This document shows positions 50,736-62,783 of a stretch of 64,000 nucleotides of DNA, piece by piece. The stretch spans positions 73,292,684 through 73,356,683 of the forward strand of contig OX578139.1 in the NCBI GenBank assembly GCA_951213105.1. The letters are read 5' to 3'. The position numbers were made by a program, and so were the translations under genes. Origin of the DNA: Amaurobius ferox. Its lineage: Eukaryota > Arthropoda > Arachnida > Araneae > Amaurobiidae. The notes beneath the pieces were generated by a model. The model was not told the origin of the DNA. It saw nothing but the letters and a program-made list of their open reading frames with translations, and did not search any database. Each line of letters opens with the position of its first letter. Positions within the stretch are counted from its first letter, which is position 1.

Positions 50736-50939
50736 TATTTAGTTTAAAAGCGTACTATAGAATTTTTACTACGTATACTCGGGAATCGCGAGTGTATTCT
50801 CGGGGTATAGAAACGAATCTGAATTTATGGATAGCTAACACATTGTTAAAAGCACCAATTTGCGTAAACAGGGGCAATATACGTATCATCACACTAGCTA
50901 TATAGAAAGACCGCAAAGCAATTACCAAATACAAAAAAA

Positions 50940-51853
50940 TCTGATGTAAGCAGCACATGACTCTCCTTATATAATGCACTGAATTTATTATTTTACAGTT
51001 AAAAAAATGTTATTCTTATAGTAGATACTTATATTTTTTCCAAGATATTGAATTTACTTCAAGTAGTCGTCATTTTCATTGATGTAGCGTCATTTTTATC
51101 CATTTGTCGGGATTTTCGTTAATTTGGCAACTTTTAAAAAGTCGCCAAGTTGGCGACATTCCGCCAAATTCGTCGCTAAAACCTCTCCAAGCGTTATGGA
51201 CGGAAACATAAGTTATTCTTACAGCAAATAAATGATTTTTGGCGTTCAAATACGAAAGTAGTACTCAAAGTATCTCTTCTCATGAATGGAACGAATTAGA
51301 TCCAAAAGAATGATGTCACCAAATTTATCGCATGATATTACATATGAAAAATGAACATGTTTATTAAACGGTAATATTTTTTTTATTTACTTGATTTTTT
51401 GATAAATATATTTGAAAAATGTGCAATATCTCGAGAACTGTTAATGCTAACGTCCTGCAGCTTATGTCAATCGTTTTCTAAGGTAAAATTACATAATATA
51501 TGTCTATTTGCGTAACTTAATTAAAGGTTTTGATTTTTGATGATTTTTTTCAAAATTTCACTCGAGAATTTACGGGAGTTATGAACATTCGATTGTATTT
51601 AAAAAAAAAAAGGCTTCCAGTATTCACGAATTGTAATTTTTGTGCCGAATTTCATTCGAATCGCTCCATTTGTTCGTGAGATATCGACTCCACAAACTCA
51701 CTGACACACACACACACATACACAGACATCACCTTAAAAAGGTTCGATTCGTGATCAGGGATGCTTGAAACGTGCTCTCCCGTCGAAAACTCGAATTCGA
51801 ATTTTCGACCCCGTCACAATAGTTTCCTTATACATAATATATATAAGGAAAGT
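50940..51853 (+). mobile_element. HR-A copy 4
   Basis: TCTGATGTAAGCAGCACATG start, GGCGACATTCCGCCAAATTC block, TATCTCGAGAACTG, a short (CA)n tract, and a 3' end TATATAAGGAAAGT. Length is 914 bp. Confidence 0.85.
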
Positions 51854-52132
51854 AAAAATAGCAAATAAATGCTGATCCTATTCATAAAAGAGCTGACTTT
51901 ATTCTCAAAGTCCTGTCGCTTTTGTAATTCACTTTTACAAGTATCATGCATTTTAGCTGAACGATGAGCAGCTTATTCTGTGGAATCCTCTCCATATGCA
52001 GTACAAGTCCTCTTAATGTGCTTAATTAAGACCAACTGTAAGCCCGTTCAGAGAAATTTCGGTTAAACTGGAGTGATTAAGAAAAATGGTAAATCTATTG
52101 AATTTCTTATCTCTGTTAGATACTCTATAATA

Positions 52133-52242
52133 AACAAAAAAGATCAATCGTGCATAAAGCATTGATTATAAAACACTTTCCAACTAAAATGCAATTTTAT
52201 TTAAACATCTCTAGAATGCGATACATTCACCACTCATATTTT
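52133..52242 (+). mobile_element. HR-C copy 4, left part
   Basis: AGATCAATCGTGCATAAAGC, the subterminal AACACTTTCCAACT and ATTTAAACATCTC match the HR-C 5' end. The element is interrupted at 52242 by HR-A copy 5 and resumes at 53221. Confidence 0.8.
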
Positions 52243-53220
52243 ACTTTTCTTATATACATAATGTATAAGGTAATGTGTGACGGGGTCGAAAATTCGAATT
52301 CGAGTATTCGACGGGAGAACACGTATCAAGCATCTCTGATCACGAATCAAACATTTTTGAGGGAATGTCTGTGTGTGTGTGTATGTGTGTGAAAATATGT
52401 ATGTGGATGTGTGTATCAGTGAGTCTGTGGAGACGATATCTCACGAACGAATGGAGCGATTCGAATGAAATTTGGTACAAAAATTACAATCCGTGAATAC
52501 TGGAAGCCTATTGTTTTCATACAAAATCGAATGTTCAGAACCCCCCTCCCCCCCTAAATTTTCGAGTGAAACTTTGAAAAAATCATCAAAAGATCAATAC
52601 CTTTAATGAAGTTACGCAAATAGACATATTTGCGTAACTTTATTAGAGGTATTGATGTAATGTAATATTTCCTTAGAAAACGATTGACATAAATTTTAGA
52701 TTGCTAGCATGAACCGTTCTCGAGATATTGCACATTTTTTCAAATAAATTTATCAAAAAATCCCATAAATTAAATAAAATCTATTAACTCTTGAGAAACA
52801 TGTTCACTTTTAATATGTAATATCATGCCATATATTGGGTGACATCATTCTCATGGACCTAGCTCGTTCCATTCATGAGAAAAGGTACTTTGAGTAACAC
52901 TTTTGCATTTGAACACCAATAATGCTTTATATGATATAAGAATAACTTATTTCTCCGTCCATAACGCTTGGCGAGATTTTGGCGACGAATTTGATGGAAG
53001 TCGCCAACTTGGCAACTTTGTAAAATGTTGCCAAATTAAATAAAATCTCGCCAAATGGGTAAAAATGACGCTAAATCAATGAAAATGACAACTGATTGAC
53101 GAAAATTCAGTATCATGGAAAGAATATAAGAATCAACTAGAAGAAAAACCTATTTTTTTTCTGTAAAAGTAGTAAATTTATTGCATTATATAAGGAAAGT
53201 CATGTGTTGCCCACATCAGA
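52243..53220 (-). mobile_element. HR-A copy 5, minus, nested in HR-C
   Basis: The left end is the 3' hairpin ACTTTTCTTATATACATAAT, followed by GACGGGGTCGAAAATTCGAA, a GT tract and CGTTCTCGAGATATTG. The right end is AGGAAAGTCATGTGTTGCCC then ACATCAGA. Length is 978 bp. HR-C sequence continues on both sides, in order, so this insertion is younger than the HR-C copy. Confidence 0.87.
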
Positions 53221-53415
53221 TTTTTTTAAACTATCACAGTACTACATTAATTTATAAAACTTGGAAACTTAAAACTTCATCAAGAAAATTAATGCTAAAA
53301 CTCGTGTGCTTCTCTATGTAAAATCAATGAATATTTTACTCGTAACACTTATATTCCAGAACCCAGAACTAAATAATTTTGCGTGAAAAAAAATTCAGCA
53401 ATTCTTATACAACTT
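53221..53415 (+). mobile_element. HR-C copy 4, right part
   Basis: AAACTATCACAGTACTACAT, CTCGTGTGCTTCTCTATGTA and AATAATTTTGCGTGAAAAAA continue the HR-C interior from where 52242 stopped. The 3' half with the CAGA tract and hairpin is absent. Confidence 0.75.
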
Positions 53416-54113
53416 ATCTTACAATCGCTTGATTTGTTTATTGTGGTGTATAAAAATTATGATTATTTAATTTTAAATTTATTAATATAATGTTTACAAC
53501 AACATGGCTGTAAAAATCTGACTAATTGTATTAGGGGTGGCTGTGAATTTAACATTGCAAAAGTGATCCCCATCTAGTTACTTTTCTATGTCGCCCGTTG
53601 TTCCTGAAAAACAACTTGATTATTAGACATAAAATATAAATTAACTTACATAAGTAGCGAGACAAAATTTTGGCAAATTTAAGTTAATTAAAACATTCTG
53701 ATTATTATTCCTACTTGCTGCAGAAATACTTGCTACAGAAATTTTTAGAAAAATTAGAAATTTTATTCACCGTTTCATTCGAATTTTATTCCTAGAAATC
53801 TTATTTACAAAACTACAAAATTCAAGCAGTATCCATAATTCGCCAAAAGTTCGCCGAGTTGGTGATATTCCACAAAATTTGCCACTAAGAATACTAAATT
53901 TGTGGCTGAAATCCTGAAATCTGGCCTTTTCAAATAATAACAACGATTGGTTGTAAATATCATTTTTCCTTGGGGGAAGTCAAAACATTTTAAATATTCA
54001 GGACAATATATTTAAGCTGTGCAAAATCAGAAATATTTTAGCCATGAACAAGCTCATTATAAAGATCGACAAACCAGTGATAAAACATGTAAATTGATTT
54101 ACTCTATCTTGGG
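53416..54113. other. AT-rich intergenic DNA
   Basis: GGCGA/TTGGTG-like remnants occur near 53830-53905 (TTCGCCGAGTTGGTGATATT), a scrap of the HR-A 21-bp block. No gene. Confidence 0.35.
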
Positions 54114-54161
54114 ACCTTTCTGGTAGGTCGGACGGTCTGGGTCTCAACAACAACAACAACC
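54114..54161 (+). mobile_element. SINE-C 3' stub
   Basis: ACCTTTCTGGTAGGTCGGAC, GGTCTGGGTCTC and a (CAA)n tail form the last ~45 bases of SINE-C. Likely flanking duplication: CTATCTTGGG (54104-54113) and TTATCTAGGG (54162-54171), 8 of 10 identical. Confidence 0.75.
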
Positions 54162-54459
54162 TTATCTAGGGTTGTAAACAATAAAAACCGATAGATAGGC
54201 AGAAAAGACTCTTAAATTATCTTCATCCCACACTTTGCTATACGGTGATAAAATGTACATCTGGACTCAAACACATTGCCTGAAAATAAAACCACCAAAA
54301 TCCATCACATTATTCAGGAAACATTTAATTTAGAAAAGTTAATTGGTAATTTTCCATTTTATATATTATATATATTATATAAATCATACTGGCAAATTAA
54401 GTACCAATGTCTACAAACGATGTTTAAACTCATATTTCAAAAATCAAGTATTTTATGAA

Positions 54460-55640
54460 TGTTAAGACAGAAGTAAAATTCTATGAAGGAACTTTTATTA
54501 TTTACCACACCAGGTTCCAAAAATGTTTTATCTTCAAGATAATTTTTTTTATCCAAGCAGGATCAAAAGATTTTGGACAAAGGCGTATTGTTTTTGGAAC
54601 AAAATATGTTTGCTCCGAAAAATTGCTCCACTGCAGAACAATATACATATAAATAAAATGTTAAATCCATTTTGTAGCCTTTTAAGCACAACGCAAATAT
54701 ATGTGCATATTTTATATACTACACAAATATTTTTCCTTCAAAATGTAGTCAAAAGTAGAATGTACATTTTCATGAATTGGAAAGAGACAACATATGCGGT
54801 AATTGGTTGCTGTTTCTTTTAATGTTCAAAATGAGTTAAATATGTTTCAGTTTTAACTGTTAAGGAGCTTTAACTGGTTGACATATTTAAAATAATAGAA
54901 TACTTGACGAGAATAGACACTAATTTGGCAAACTATCGTTATCTTGGCGGAGTTTTAATATCAGAAATATTTGACGAAAATGTTGCCAAAATGGCACAAA
55001 TAACGCTGAAGTTATGAAAAGGACGCCAAATGGACGAGTTAATAACCCCAAATTGATGAAATTATAATTAACATATTTTAATGTAATGGAGTATATTGCT
55101 TAGCAGATGTTAGCAATATTTCCTATTTAGTTATATATCAGTAGCATAAAAATTGATTTGTTACTTTGAAATAATGTTACACGTAGTCATTCAGAAAAGC
55201 ACTAAATGTCAGTATACTTTTCAACTTTAACAACATTGTGCAGTGGACCTTTCCATCATTATTTCGCAAAGAAGTAAAGTACTTGCATTACGTAGAGAAT
55301 TCTTACCATTTATGCTCCTGGTTGCAGAACTATTTCATCTTCAAGATATTTCCTTTTACCAAACATGACCAAGAAATTTTAGACAGGAACGAATTGTTCT
55401 TGGAAGCTTTATATACAGGAAATAAAAAATGTGTGCTCCGAAAATGCTCCACTGTAGAACAATATATATATAAATAAAATGTTGAATCTCTTTTGTGGCT
55501 TTTAAGCACAACGCAAATACATGTGCATATTTTATATGCTACACAAATATTTTTCGTTCAATATGCAGTCAAAACTAAAATTTGCATTGTTATAAATTGG
55601 AAAGAGACGACATATACAATCAATACATGCAGTTGAATTG
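54460..55640 (+). repeat. Diverged direct duplication (two ~350-bp copies)
   Basis: About 54460-54830 and 55270-55640 share GCTCCACTG.AGAACAATATA, TAAATAAAATGTT, TTTTAAGCACAACGCAAATA and TTGGAAAGAGAC in the same order, about 800 bp apart. Each overlaps a short plus frame (54455-54652; 55238-55477) with the shared peptide pattern FIFKI and C(S/R)...QYIY. I recognise no domain. The spacer holds a TTTGGCAAACTATCG...GACGCCAAATGG stretch resembling the HR-A 21-bp block. Confidence 0.65.
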
Positions 55641-55854
55641 AAATCATTTGAGTGATTTTTGTTTATAAATGTCATTTTCATACTATATAACGGTGTAAAA
55701 GACTTTTATATCCAGAGTGTAATTCAAACAATCATTTTCTAGCATTGTTTGTTTTAAAAATATTTAGTAGAATTTTTAAAAAAGATTATCTTTTCAAGTG
55801 GCAATATCTTATTGACACCGATGTATGTATTTAATATATATGTGCTATATTTAG

Positions 55855-56423
55855 TATAGATCCGCGAGATTGATGTCACCAAATTTATAGCATGATATTA
55901 CATATGAAAAGTGAACATGTTACTAAAAAGTTAATATTTTTTTTAATTTATGGGATATTTTTTAAAAATGTATTTGAAAAATGAGCAATATCTCGAGAAC
56001 GGTTCAGGCTAGTGTTCTAAAATTTATATCAATCGTTTTTAAGGAAAAATTACATAAGAAATGCTTATTTGTGTAACTTTATTAAAGGTTTTGAGTTTTT
56101 GGTGAATTTTCCAAAATTTCACACGCGAAAATTCAGGGGGGGGGGGTCTGAACATTCCATTGTGTTTAAAAATAATATGCTTAAGGTATTCACGGATTGT
56201 AATTTTTGTACCAAATTTTATTCAAATCGCTTCATTTGTTCGTGAGATATTGTCACCACAGACTGACACACACACTCACACACACACACACATACATCAC
56301 CTCAAAAATGTTCGATTCGTGATCAGGGATGCTTGGAACGTGCTCTCTCGTCAAAAACTCGAATTCAAATTTTCCACCCCGTCACAATACTTTCCTTATA
56401 CATTATATGTATATAGGAAAAGT
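55855..56423 (+). mobile_element. HR-A copy 6, 5'-truncated
   Basis: It begins inside the element at the segment ATCCGCGAGATTGATGTCAC and runs through TATCTCGAGAACGG, a GGGGGG run, a (CA)n tract and the 3' hairpin (CTTTCCTTATACATTAT / ATAGGAAAAGT). Confidence 0.8.
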
Positions 56424-56870
56424 AAAAATACTTGTGAATTATACTCATAATTAGGGTAACCTGAATTTAAAAAATAATAAAAATTACATATACTACATAC
56501 TGCGCTTTTATATTGATTCAACTAACAATAGCAACTACTTTACTAACACTAGCGACACCTAGATATAATTCTCAAAGCATTATGACATTTTCAAGAGTTT
56601 CATCTACAAGAGTTTTATCTCCATCTTTTCAACTAATACTGGATATTAATGGTATATGTTGATACCATAATATCCAGAAAGTAATTGAAATTACACTGGA
56701 CAACAAACAAAATACCCCTGATACAATAGTGGCCACATTTCTCTAATATGGACATGCTAATAATGAGTATGAATTTAAAAATCTCATATGAGTTCTAGTT
56801 TTCAAGTGCGAGATGGAGTGTTCAGCAATTATCGGGAACTTATGAAAAACCTCTTGCAGCGCTATAAGTG
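56424..56870. other. AT-rich spacer between HR-A copies
   Basis: The short palindrome-like GGTATATGTTGATACC is seen at about 56651. No gene. Confidence 0.35.
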
Positions 56871-56874
56871 AAAA

Positions 56875-57638
56875 TCTGATGTGGGCAGTACATGACTTTC
56901 CTTATATAATGTATTGAATTCACTACTTTTACTGTAAAACAATAGGTTATTTTTACAATCGATACTTAAATTCTTTCCAAGATATTGAATTTTAGTCAAT
57001 TAGTCGTCATTTTTATTGATTTAGCGTCATTTTTATCCATTTGGCGTGATTTTCGTTAAATTGGCAACATTTAAAAAAGTCATCAAGTTGGCGACTTTCC
57101 TTCAAATAGGTCGCCAAAACCTCGCCAAGCGGTATGGACAGAAATAAGTTATTCTTATAGCATATAAATGACTATTGGCGTTCAAATACAGAACTATTAC
57201 ACAAAGTATCTTTTCTCATGAATAGAACGAGCTAGATTCACGAGAATAATGTCAACAAATTTATCACATGATATTACATATGAAAAGTGAACAAGTTTCC
57301 AAACAATTAATATTTTTTTTAATTTATGGGATTTTTTGATAAATTTATTTGAAAAATGTACAATATCTCGAGAACGGTTCCTGCCAGCGTTCTAAAGTCC
57401 ATGTCAATCATTTTCTAAGGAAAAATTACATAAGAAATGTCTATTTGTGTAACTTCATAAAAGGTTTTCATTTTTTTATGATTTTTTCAAAAGTTCACTC
57501 GAAAATTTAGAGGTGTTCTGAACATTCGATTGCATTTAAAAACAATAGACTTCCAGTATTCATGGATTGTAATTTTTGTACCAAATTTCATTCGAATCGC
57601 TTCATTCTTTCGTGCGATGTCGTCTCCACAGACTCACT

Positions 57639-57676
<38 letters not shown>

Positions 57677-57861
57677 TACTTTCACACACACACACACAAA
57701 CATATACTTCCACATACACACACACACACACACAGACATCATTTCAAAATGTTTGATTCGTGATCAGCAATGCTTGAAATGTGCTCCCGTCGAAAACTCG
57801 AATTCGAATTTTCGACCCCCGTCACAATACTTTCGTTATACATTATGTATATAACGAAAGT
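56875..57861 (+). mobile_element. HR-A copy 7, paired changes in the hairpin
   Basis: This is a full element of 987 bp with two (CA)n blocks separated by CTTTCACACA-type interruptions. In the 3' hairpin both arms differ from the family in a matching way: ACTTTCGTTATACAT and ATGTATATAACGAAAGT (changes at 57835 and 57855). Pairing is kept. Confidence 0.87.
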
Positions 57862-58235
57862 AACTAGGATAAAACATGTCTATAAAAATAAACTTTTTGC
57901 ACTCTCATCTTCATTTCTTCGAAAAAAACTGCAGTGATGTCAGTGGCGAGTACGAGCAATAATTTCTTCAGGACAGTACAAGGGAAAATGGAATCCTGCC
58001 ATGCTAGCAGATTATTTCTTGACCCGTGCGAGAAATGCTGACATTTTCTAGGAACACAAAATCAGGTTTCCTGGTTTCCTGTATTACAAGGATTTAAATA
58101 AGGTATGTCCTCGGTTAGGCTCTATAACCAATCCTGAGATATAGACGTTTCAAAGAATTTTTTTGAACTGGAAGTAAAGGAGAAACCGGAAATAGATATC
58201 CTTAGCAAACTTTCAGAATCCACTTCGACGATAAG
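57862..58235. other. Spacer, no feature recognised
   Basis: Moderate GC and no coding or repeat signal that I recognise. Confidence 0.3.
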
Positions 58236-58508
58236 AGCTTGAAATTTCGTCCCAGTAGCTCAACGGTAAAGTGTCGGTTAGCTAGTTCGAAGATCCAGGG
58301 TTCAATTCCAGGTTGGCTCTTTACAATGGCGCCCGCACAAATCAACCCTGTAGGTTGAAAGATGTCAGAGGTCTGAAAGTGAGCTTAGTACGATTTGAAC
58401 GAATTCAATGGTCTCTGCAGATTGAGCGCCAAATTGAGAGGTTAACGAACATGCAGGATACTTACCTCTGTAAAAATAGTAGTAGCAGAAGGCTAATCTG
58501 AAGTAAAA
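58236..58508 (+). mobile_element. SINE-E, near full length
   Basis: The head is GAGCTTGAAATTTCGTCCCA, GTAGCTCAACGGTAAAGTGT (box A) and CCAGGGTTCAATTCCAGG (box B). The body is ACAATGGCGCCCGCACAAAT ... GGTCTGAAAG ... AATAGTAGTAGCAGAAGG, matching the minus copy at 18.7-19.0 kb. HR-A copy 8 starts within a few bases of its end. Confidence 0.75.
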
Positions 58509-58512
58509 AAAA

Positions 58513-59311
58513 ATCTGATGTGGGCAACACATGACTTTCCTTATATAATGTAATGAATGTACTACTTTTACAGTAAAAAAATGGTTTTTCTTATAGTAGA
58601 TACTAATATCCTTTCCATGATATTGAATTTTCGACAATTAGTCGTCATTTTCATTGATGTAGCGTCATTTTTATCCATTTGGCGAGATTTTCGTTAATTT
58701 GGCAACATTTCAAAAAGTCGCCAAGTTGGCAACATTCCGTCAAATTCATCGCCAAAATCTCGCCAAGCGTTATGCACTAAGAATAAGTTATTCTTACAGC
58801 AGATACATGACGTTACATGACAGCAGATACATGACAGCAGATACATTGGCGTTCAAATACAAAAGTATTACTCAAAGTATCTTTTTTCATGAATGGAACG
58901 AGCTAGATCCACGAGAATGATGTCACCCAATTTATCGCATGGTATTACATATGAAAAGTGAATATGTTTCTCAATAGGAATTTTTTTTTTTTTATTTCAT
59001 ATGATTTTTTGATAATTTTTTTTTTAAAATGTACAATATCTCAAGAACGGTACATGTTAGGGTTCTAAAATTTATGTCAATCGTTTTTTAATGAAAAATT
59101 ACATAAGAAATGTCTATTTGCGTAATTTTATTAGTGGTTGTGATTTTTTGACGATTTTTTCAAAATTTCACTCGAAAATTTAGGGGGATTCTGAACATTC
59201 GATTGCGTATAAAAACAATAGGCTTCCAGTGTTTACGGATTATGATTTTTGTAACAAATTTGGCTCGAATCGATCCATTCGTTCGTCAATTATCGTCTCC
59301 ACAGACTCACT

Positions 59312-59346
<35 letters not shown>

Positions 59347-59492
59347 TTTCACACACACACACAGACATCACTTCAAAAATGTTTGATTATTGATCAGGGA
59401 TTCTTGAAACGTGCTCTCCCGTCGAAAACTTGAATTCGAATTTTCGACCCCGTCACAATACTTTTCTTATACATTATGTATATAAGGAAAGT
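58513..59492 (+). mobile_element. HR-A copy 8
   Basis: This is a full element of 980 bp with standard 5' end, 21-bp block, CTCAAGAACGG module variant, two (CA)n blocks and hairpin. A private small duplication of GACAGCAGATACAT occurs at about 58817-58846. Confidence 0.85.
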
Positions 59493-59569
59493 AATAGCAG
59501 GAGGTGGTCAGTCAGATTATTAGTTACTCTCCAATTTGGTATTAAAGTGTGGAGAATGCAGAGACCACT

Positions 59570-59675
59570 ATAATGAAAAGAGCTTGCAATTTCGTCTCAG
59601 TAGCGCAAACATAGAGTGTCATCTGGCCAGTACGGAGATCCAGGGTTCGATTCCCGGTTAGGGTAGCAAGGTTTT
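59570..59675 (+). mobile_element. SINE-E head, second copy here
   Basis: AGAGCTTGCAATTTCGTCTC, a box-A-like GTAGCGCAAACATAGAGTGT and a box-B-like CCAGGGTTCGATTCCCGG. The body diverges soon after. It is about 1.3 kb from the copy at 58.2 kb, with HR-A between them. Confidence 0.65.
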
Positions 59676-60011
59676 CTACAAATTGTCTTACCTCATTCAG
59701 AATATTTTGCTAAAATAACACCAGTTATCAGAGTTCTATCTGTAGCCAATCTTGAGAAATAGATGTTTAAAAAAATTTAGATGTTTTTAAACCCAAAATG
59801 ATAAAAGAATCAAAAGTGGGTGTCATTAGTGAACACCCCTATCCCTTCTAGAATTTGAAGCTGAATCGATATCAGTCACGTATTTATCAATGTTGTATCT
59901 ATAGCAAATCCGGTGAAATAGGGATTAAAAAAATCTAGCAAAAAAATAACATTTCAAAATTTTTGCCACAATTTAATTTTATTTATCACACATTGAAGCT
60001 CTGACTATTAT
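59676..60011. other. Spacer, no feature recognised
   Basis: GAGAAATAGATGTTTAAAAAAA and GTGAAATAGGGATTAAAAAA recur and recall the segment near 58135 (GAGATATAGACGTTTCAAAG). This is possibly further SINE-E body. Confidence 0.35.
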
Positions 60012-60992
60012 TTTCCTTATATAGAATAATGTATAAGGAAAGCCATGTGACGGGGTCGAAAATTCGAATTCGAGATTTCGACGGGAGATCTCGTTTCAAG
60101 CAACCCTGATCAGGAATCAAACATTTTTGAAGTGATGGCTGTGTGTGTGTGTGTGTGTTTGTATGTGTGTGAGTGTGAAAGTATGTGTGCGTGTGTGAAA
60201 GTATGTGTGTGTGTGTGTGTGTCAGTGAGCCTGTGCAGACGATAACTGACGAACGAATGAACCGATTCGAATGAAATTCGGTACAAAAATCACAATCCGT
60301 AAACACTGGAAGCCTATTGTTTTTATACGCAATCGAATGTTCAGAACACCCCTAAATTTTCGAGTGAAATTTTGAAAAAATCGTCAAAAAATCAAAACCG
60401 CGAATAAAGTTACGCAAATAGATATTTCTTATGTAATTTTCCATTAGAATACAATTGACATAAATTTCAGAACGCTGACATGAACCGTTCTCGAAATATT
60501 GCACATTTTTAAAAAAAAATTTCAAAAAGACATATAAAATAAAAAAAGACATTTTTCCTATTGAGAAACATGTTCACTTTTCAAATGTAACACCATGCGA
60601 TACATTTGGTGACATCATTCTCGTGGATCTAGCTCGTTCCATTCATGAAAAAAGATACTGTGAGTAATACTTTTGTATTTGAACTCCAATAGTCATGTAT
60701 CTGCTGTAAGAATAACTTATTTCTTCGTCCATAACGTTTGGTGAGATTTTGGCGACAAATTTGCCGGAATGTCGCCAGTTTGGCGACTTTTTTAAATGTT
60801 GCTAAATTAACGATAAACTCACTAAATGAATAAAAATGACGCTAAATCAATGAAAATGACGACTCATTGACGAAAATTCAATATCTTGGAAAGAATAAAA
60901 ATAACTACTATAAAAATAATATTTTTTTTTTACTGTAAAAGTAATAAATTCATTGCATTATATAAGGAAAGTCATGTGCTGGATACATCATA
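60012..60992 (-). mobile_element. HR-A copy 9, minus
   Basis: The left end is the 3' hairpin TTTTCCTTATATAGAATAAT then GTATAAGGAAAG, followed by GACGGGGTCGAAAATTCGAA, GT tracts and CGTTCTCGAAATATTG. The right end is AGGAAAGTCATGTGCTGGAT then ACATCATA. Length is 981 bp. Opposite orientation to copy 8. Confidence 0.85.
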
Positions 60993-62285
60993 TTTTTTTA
61001 ATGTATTTAAATGAGTTTAAACAAAAATGTTCAATACTGATCATTGAATGTGGATTTTTTTTATTCACATAAATATTTTTCAAAGACATATTTAAATATG
61101 CAGAATGTTTTTTCTATTTTAAACAAATTAAAAAAATAATTTTGCCCAAAACATTTCACATTTGAGAAGCACAGATATGAATAAACAATTTATTTCACAT
61201 ATGCCTTATTTTCATACATTCTGGTTATTTTAATTTCACCTTTTACATTCTAAATGTTCTAATTGGATCTAATTAGAGAACCGCAAATCCTTTCAAGATA
61301 CTTAAATTTTTAAAATCACCAGGAATTGAAAAAATACTAAAGCTTTCATTTAACTCCTTTATTTTTTCTGGAGAAAATCTTGGGAGAAATTAGTGAAGAA
61401 ACTTTAAAATTTTGATAATAGCTTCTTGTTTTAAACAAAAAACTTTTTCTTGGAATAATAAAAAATATAGCTCACAGACGAGAGAAAAGAAATATTTTCT
61501 TAATTTGCAAACCGTTTAAGGCTCTATTATTTAAAAGTGAAGAATAATTGTTTTCCGAAAATTGCTTGCTGTGTAAAACAAATTTAATTGAAATACAATC
61601 AGATCTTTTTATATTTTAATTTTTTTTAATTTTTCTAACTGAAACCTAAATAATTACATTTGTAATTTTATTTAAATATAGTTTTCCGAAAAGTAACAAA
61701 AATGTCTCATTTATTTTTACAAATAGAATCCCAATGTTCTTTAAATTTATGTTTACTAATTGCATAAAGTATTCGCATAATTGATATATAATATATAATA
61801 TATTCCCCATTTTACATTCCCAATTTTAACTCTCGTTTCCTTGTGCACTGATTTTAGGTCGAAAGATACAGTGTATTTTCCGTCTTTTAACATTTTATTT
61901 ACATTTTTAATATATTTTTATCTCGCATTTAAAGGTTAAAAATTACCAATAATAATAATGTATATGGAAGTGAGATTCGTAATAAGATTTTGGAATATTT
62001 GTTCTTTTTAAGTCTTATGAACAGAACGTATTAGATTGAATGGAGTTTATGTTATCGGATTAACAATTTACGACTTGAATAAGAGTTTTAACTTTTGCAA
62101 TATGACTGGGTTTTAGCCAGAAACATCTGCAGCCCAGTCCACCGAAACAGTTGGAAGAAAATGCAACTATAATGCATTGAATTAAGGCAATTAAACGTGT
62201 TAAACACTATGAAATTTCTAACGTCAGTATAGTAATCTACAACTCAAGCAACGAATTTAAATATTTATAGACTAGTAATACCTAT
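60993..62285. other. AT-rich intergenic DNA
   Basis: No gene or known repeat was recognised. Confidence 0.4.
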
Positions 62286-62286
62286 A

Positions 62287-62681
62287 CAGGGTGTCCCAAA
62301 AAGATTGAAACGTCCTTTAATTCTTCATCTGTTGGAGATATGTGGACAATGCAAATTGCAAAAGTGTTAAAAGTAAGGTAGGAAATAAGACTACATTAAT
62401 CAAATAGACCTCCCATTAACTTTCAAAAAGTTACACTTTTTAAATTTTTAAACGACCCTTTTAGACAAATTTGGCAAATCAGATTTTTTTTTTAATGCAA
62501 CAATATCATTAAAAAAAACCGCATATCTGTATCTTTAATATCAACTGAATTATGATAAAGGAAAAAAATATGATTCCGTAGCTTGTGAACGGCTGTTTTA
62601 TCAGTGAATATAGGGACCATAAACAAATTGACGATGAAAATTGTTTAGATCAAAAATACATTAATATGTTTCGCATTTTTT
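62287..62681 (+). mobile_element. DNA transposon left end, truncated
   Basis: After TA the sequence CAGGGTGTCCCAAAAAGATT is the widespread terminal motif of IS630/mariner-type elements in arthropods. About 390 bp of non-coding sequence follow before HR-C. No partner end or transposase is seen. Confidence 0.5.
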
Positions 62682-62725
62682 AACACTTTACAACAAAGTT
62701 GAAAAGTGTTTATGACTTTGTTCAT

Positions 62726-62783
<58 letters not shown>

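Noticed and set aside
58250..58325. Possible functional tRNA in the SINE-E head
   Set aside because: Arms pair poorly and the same head plus body recurs at 18.7-19.0 kb, which marks a SINE.
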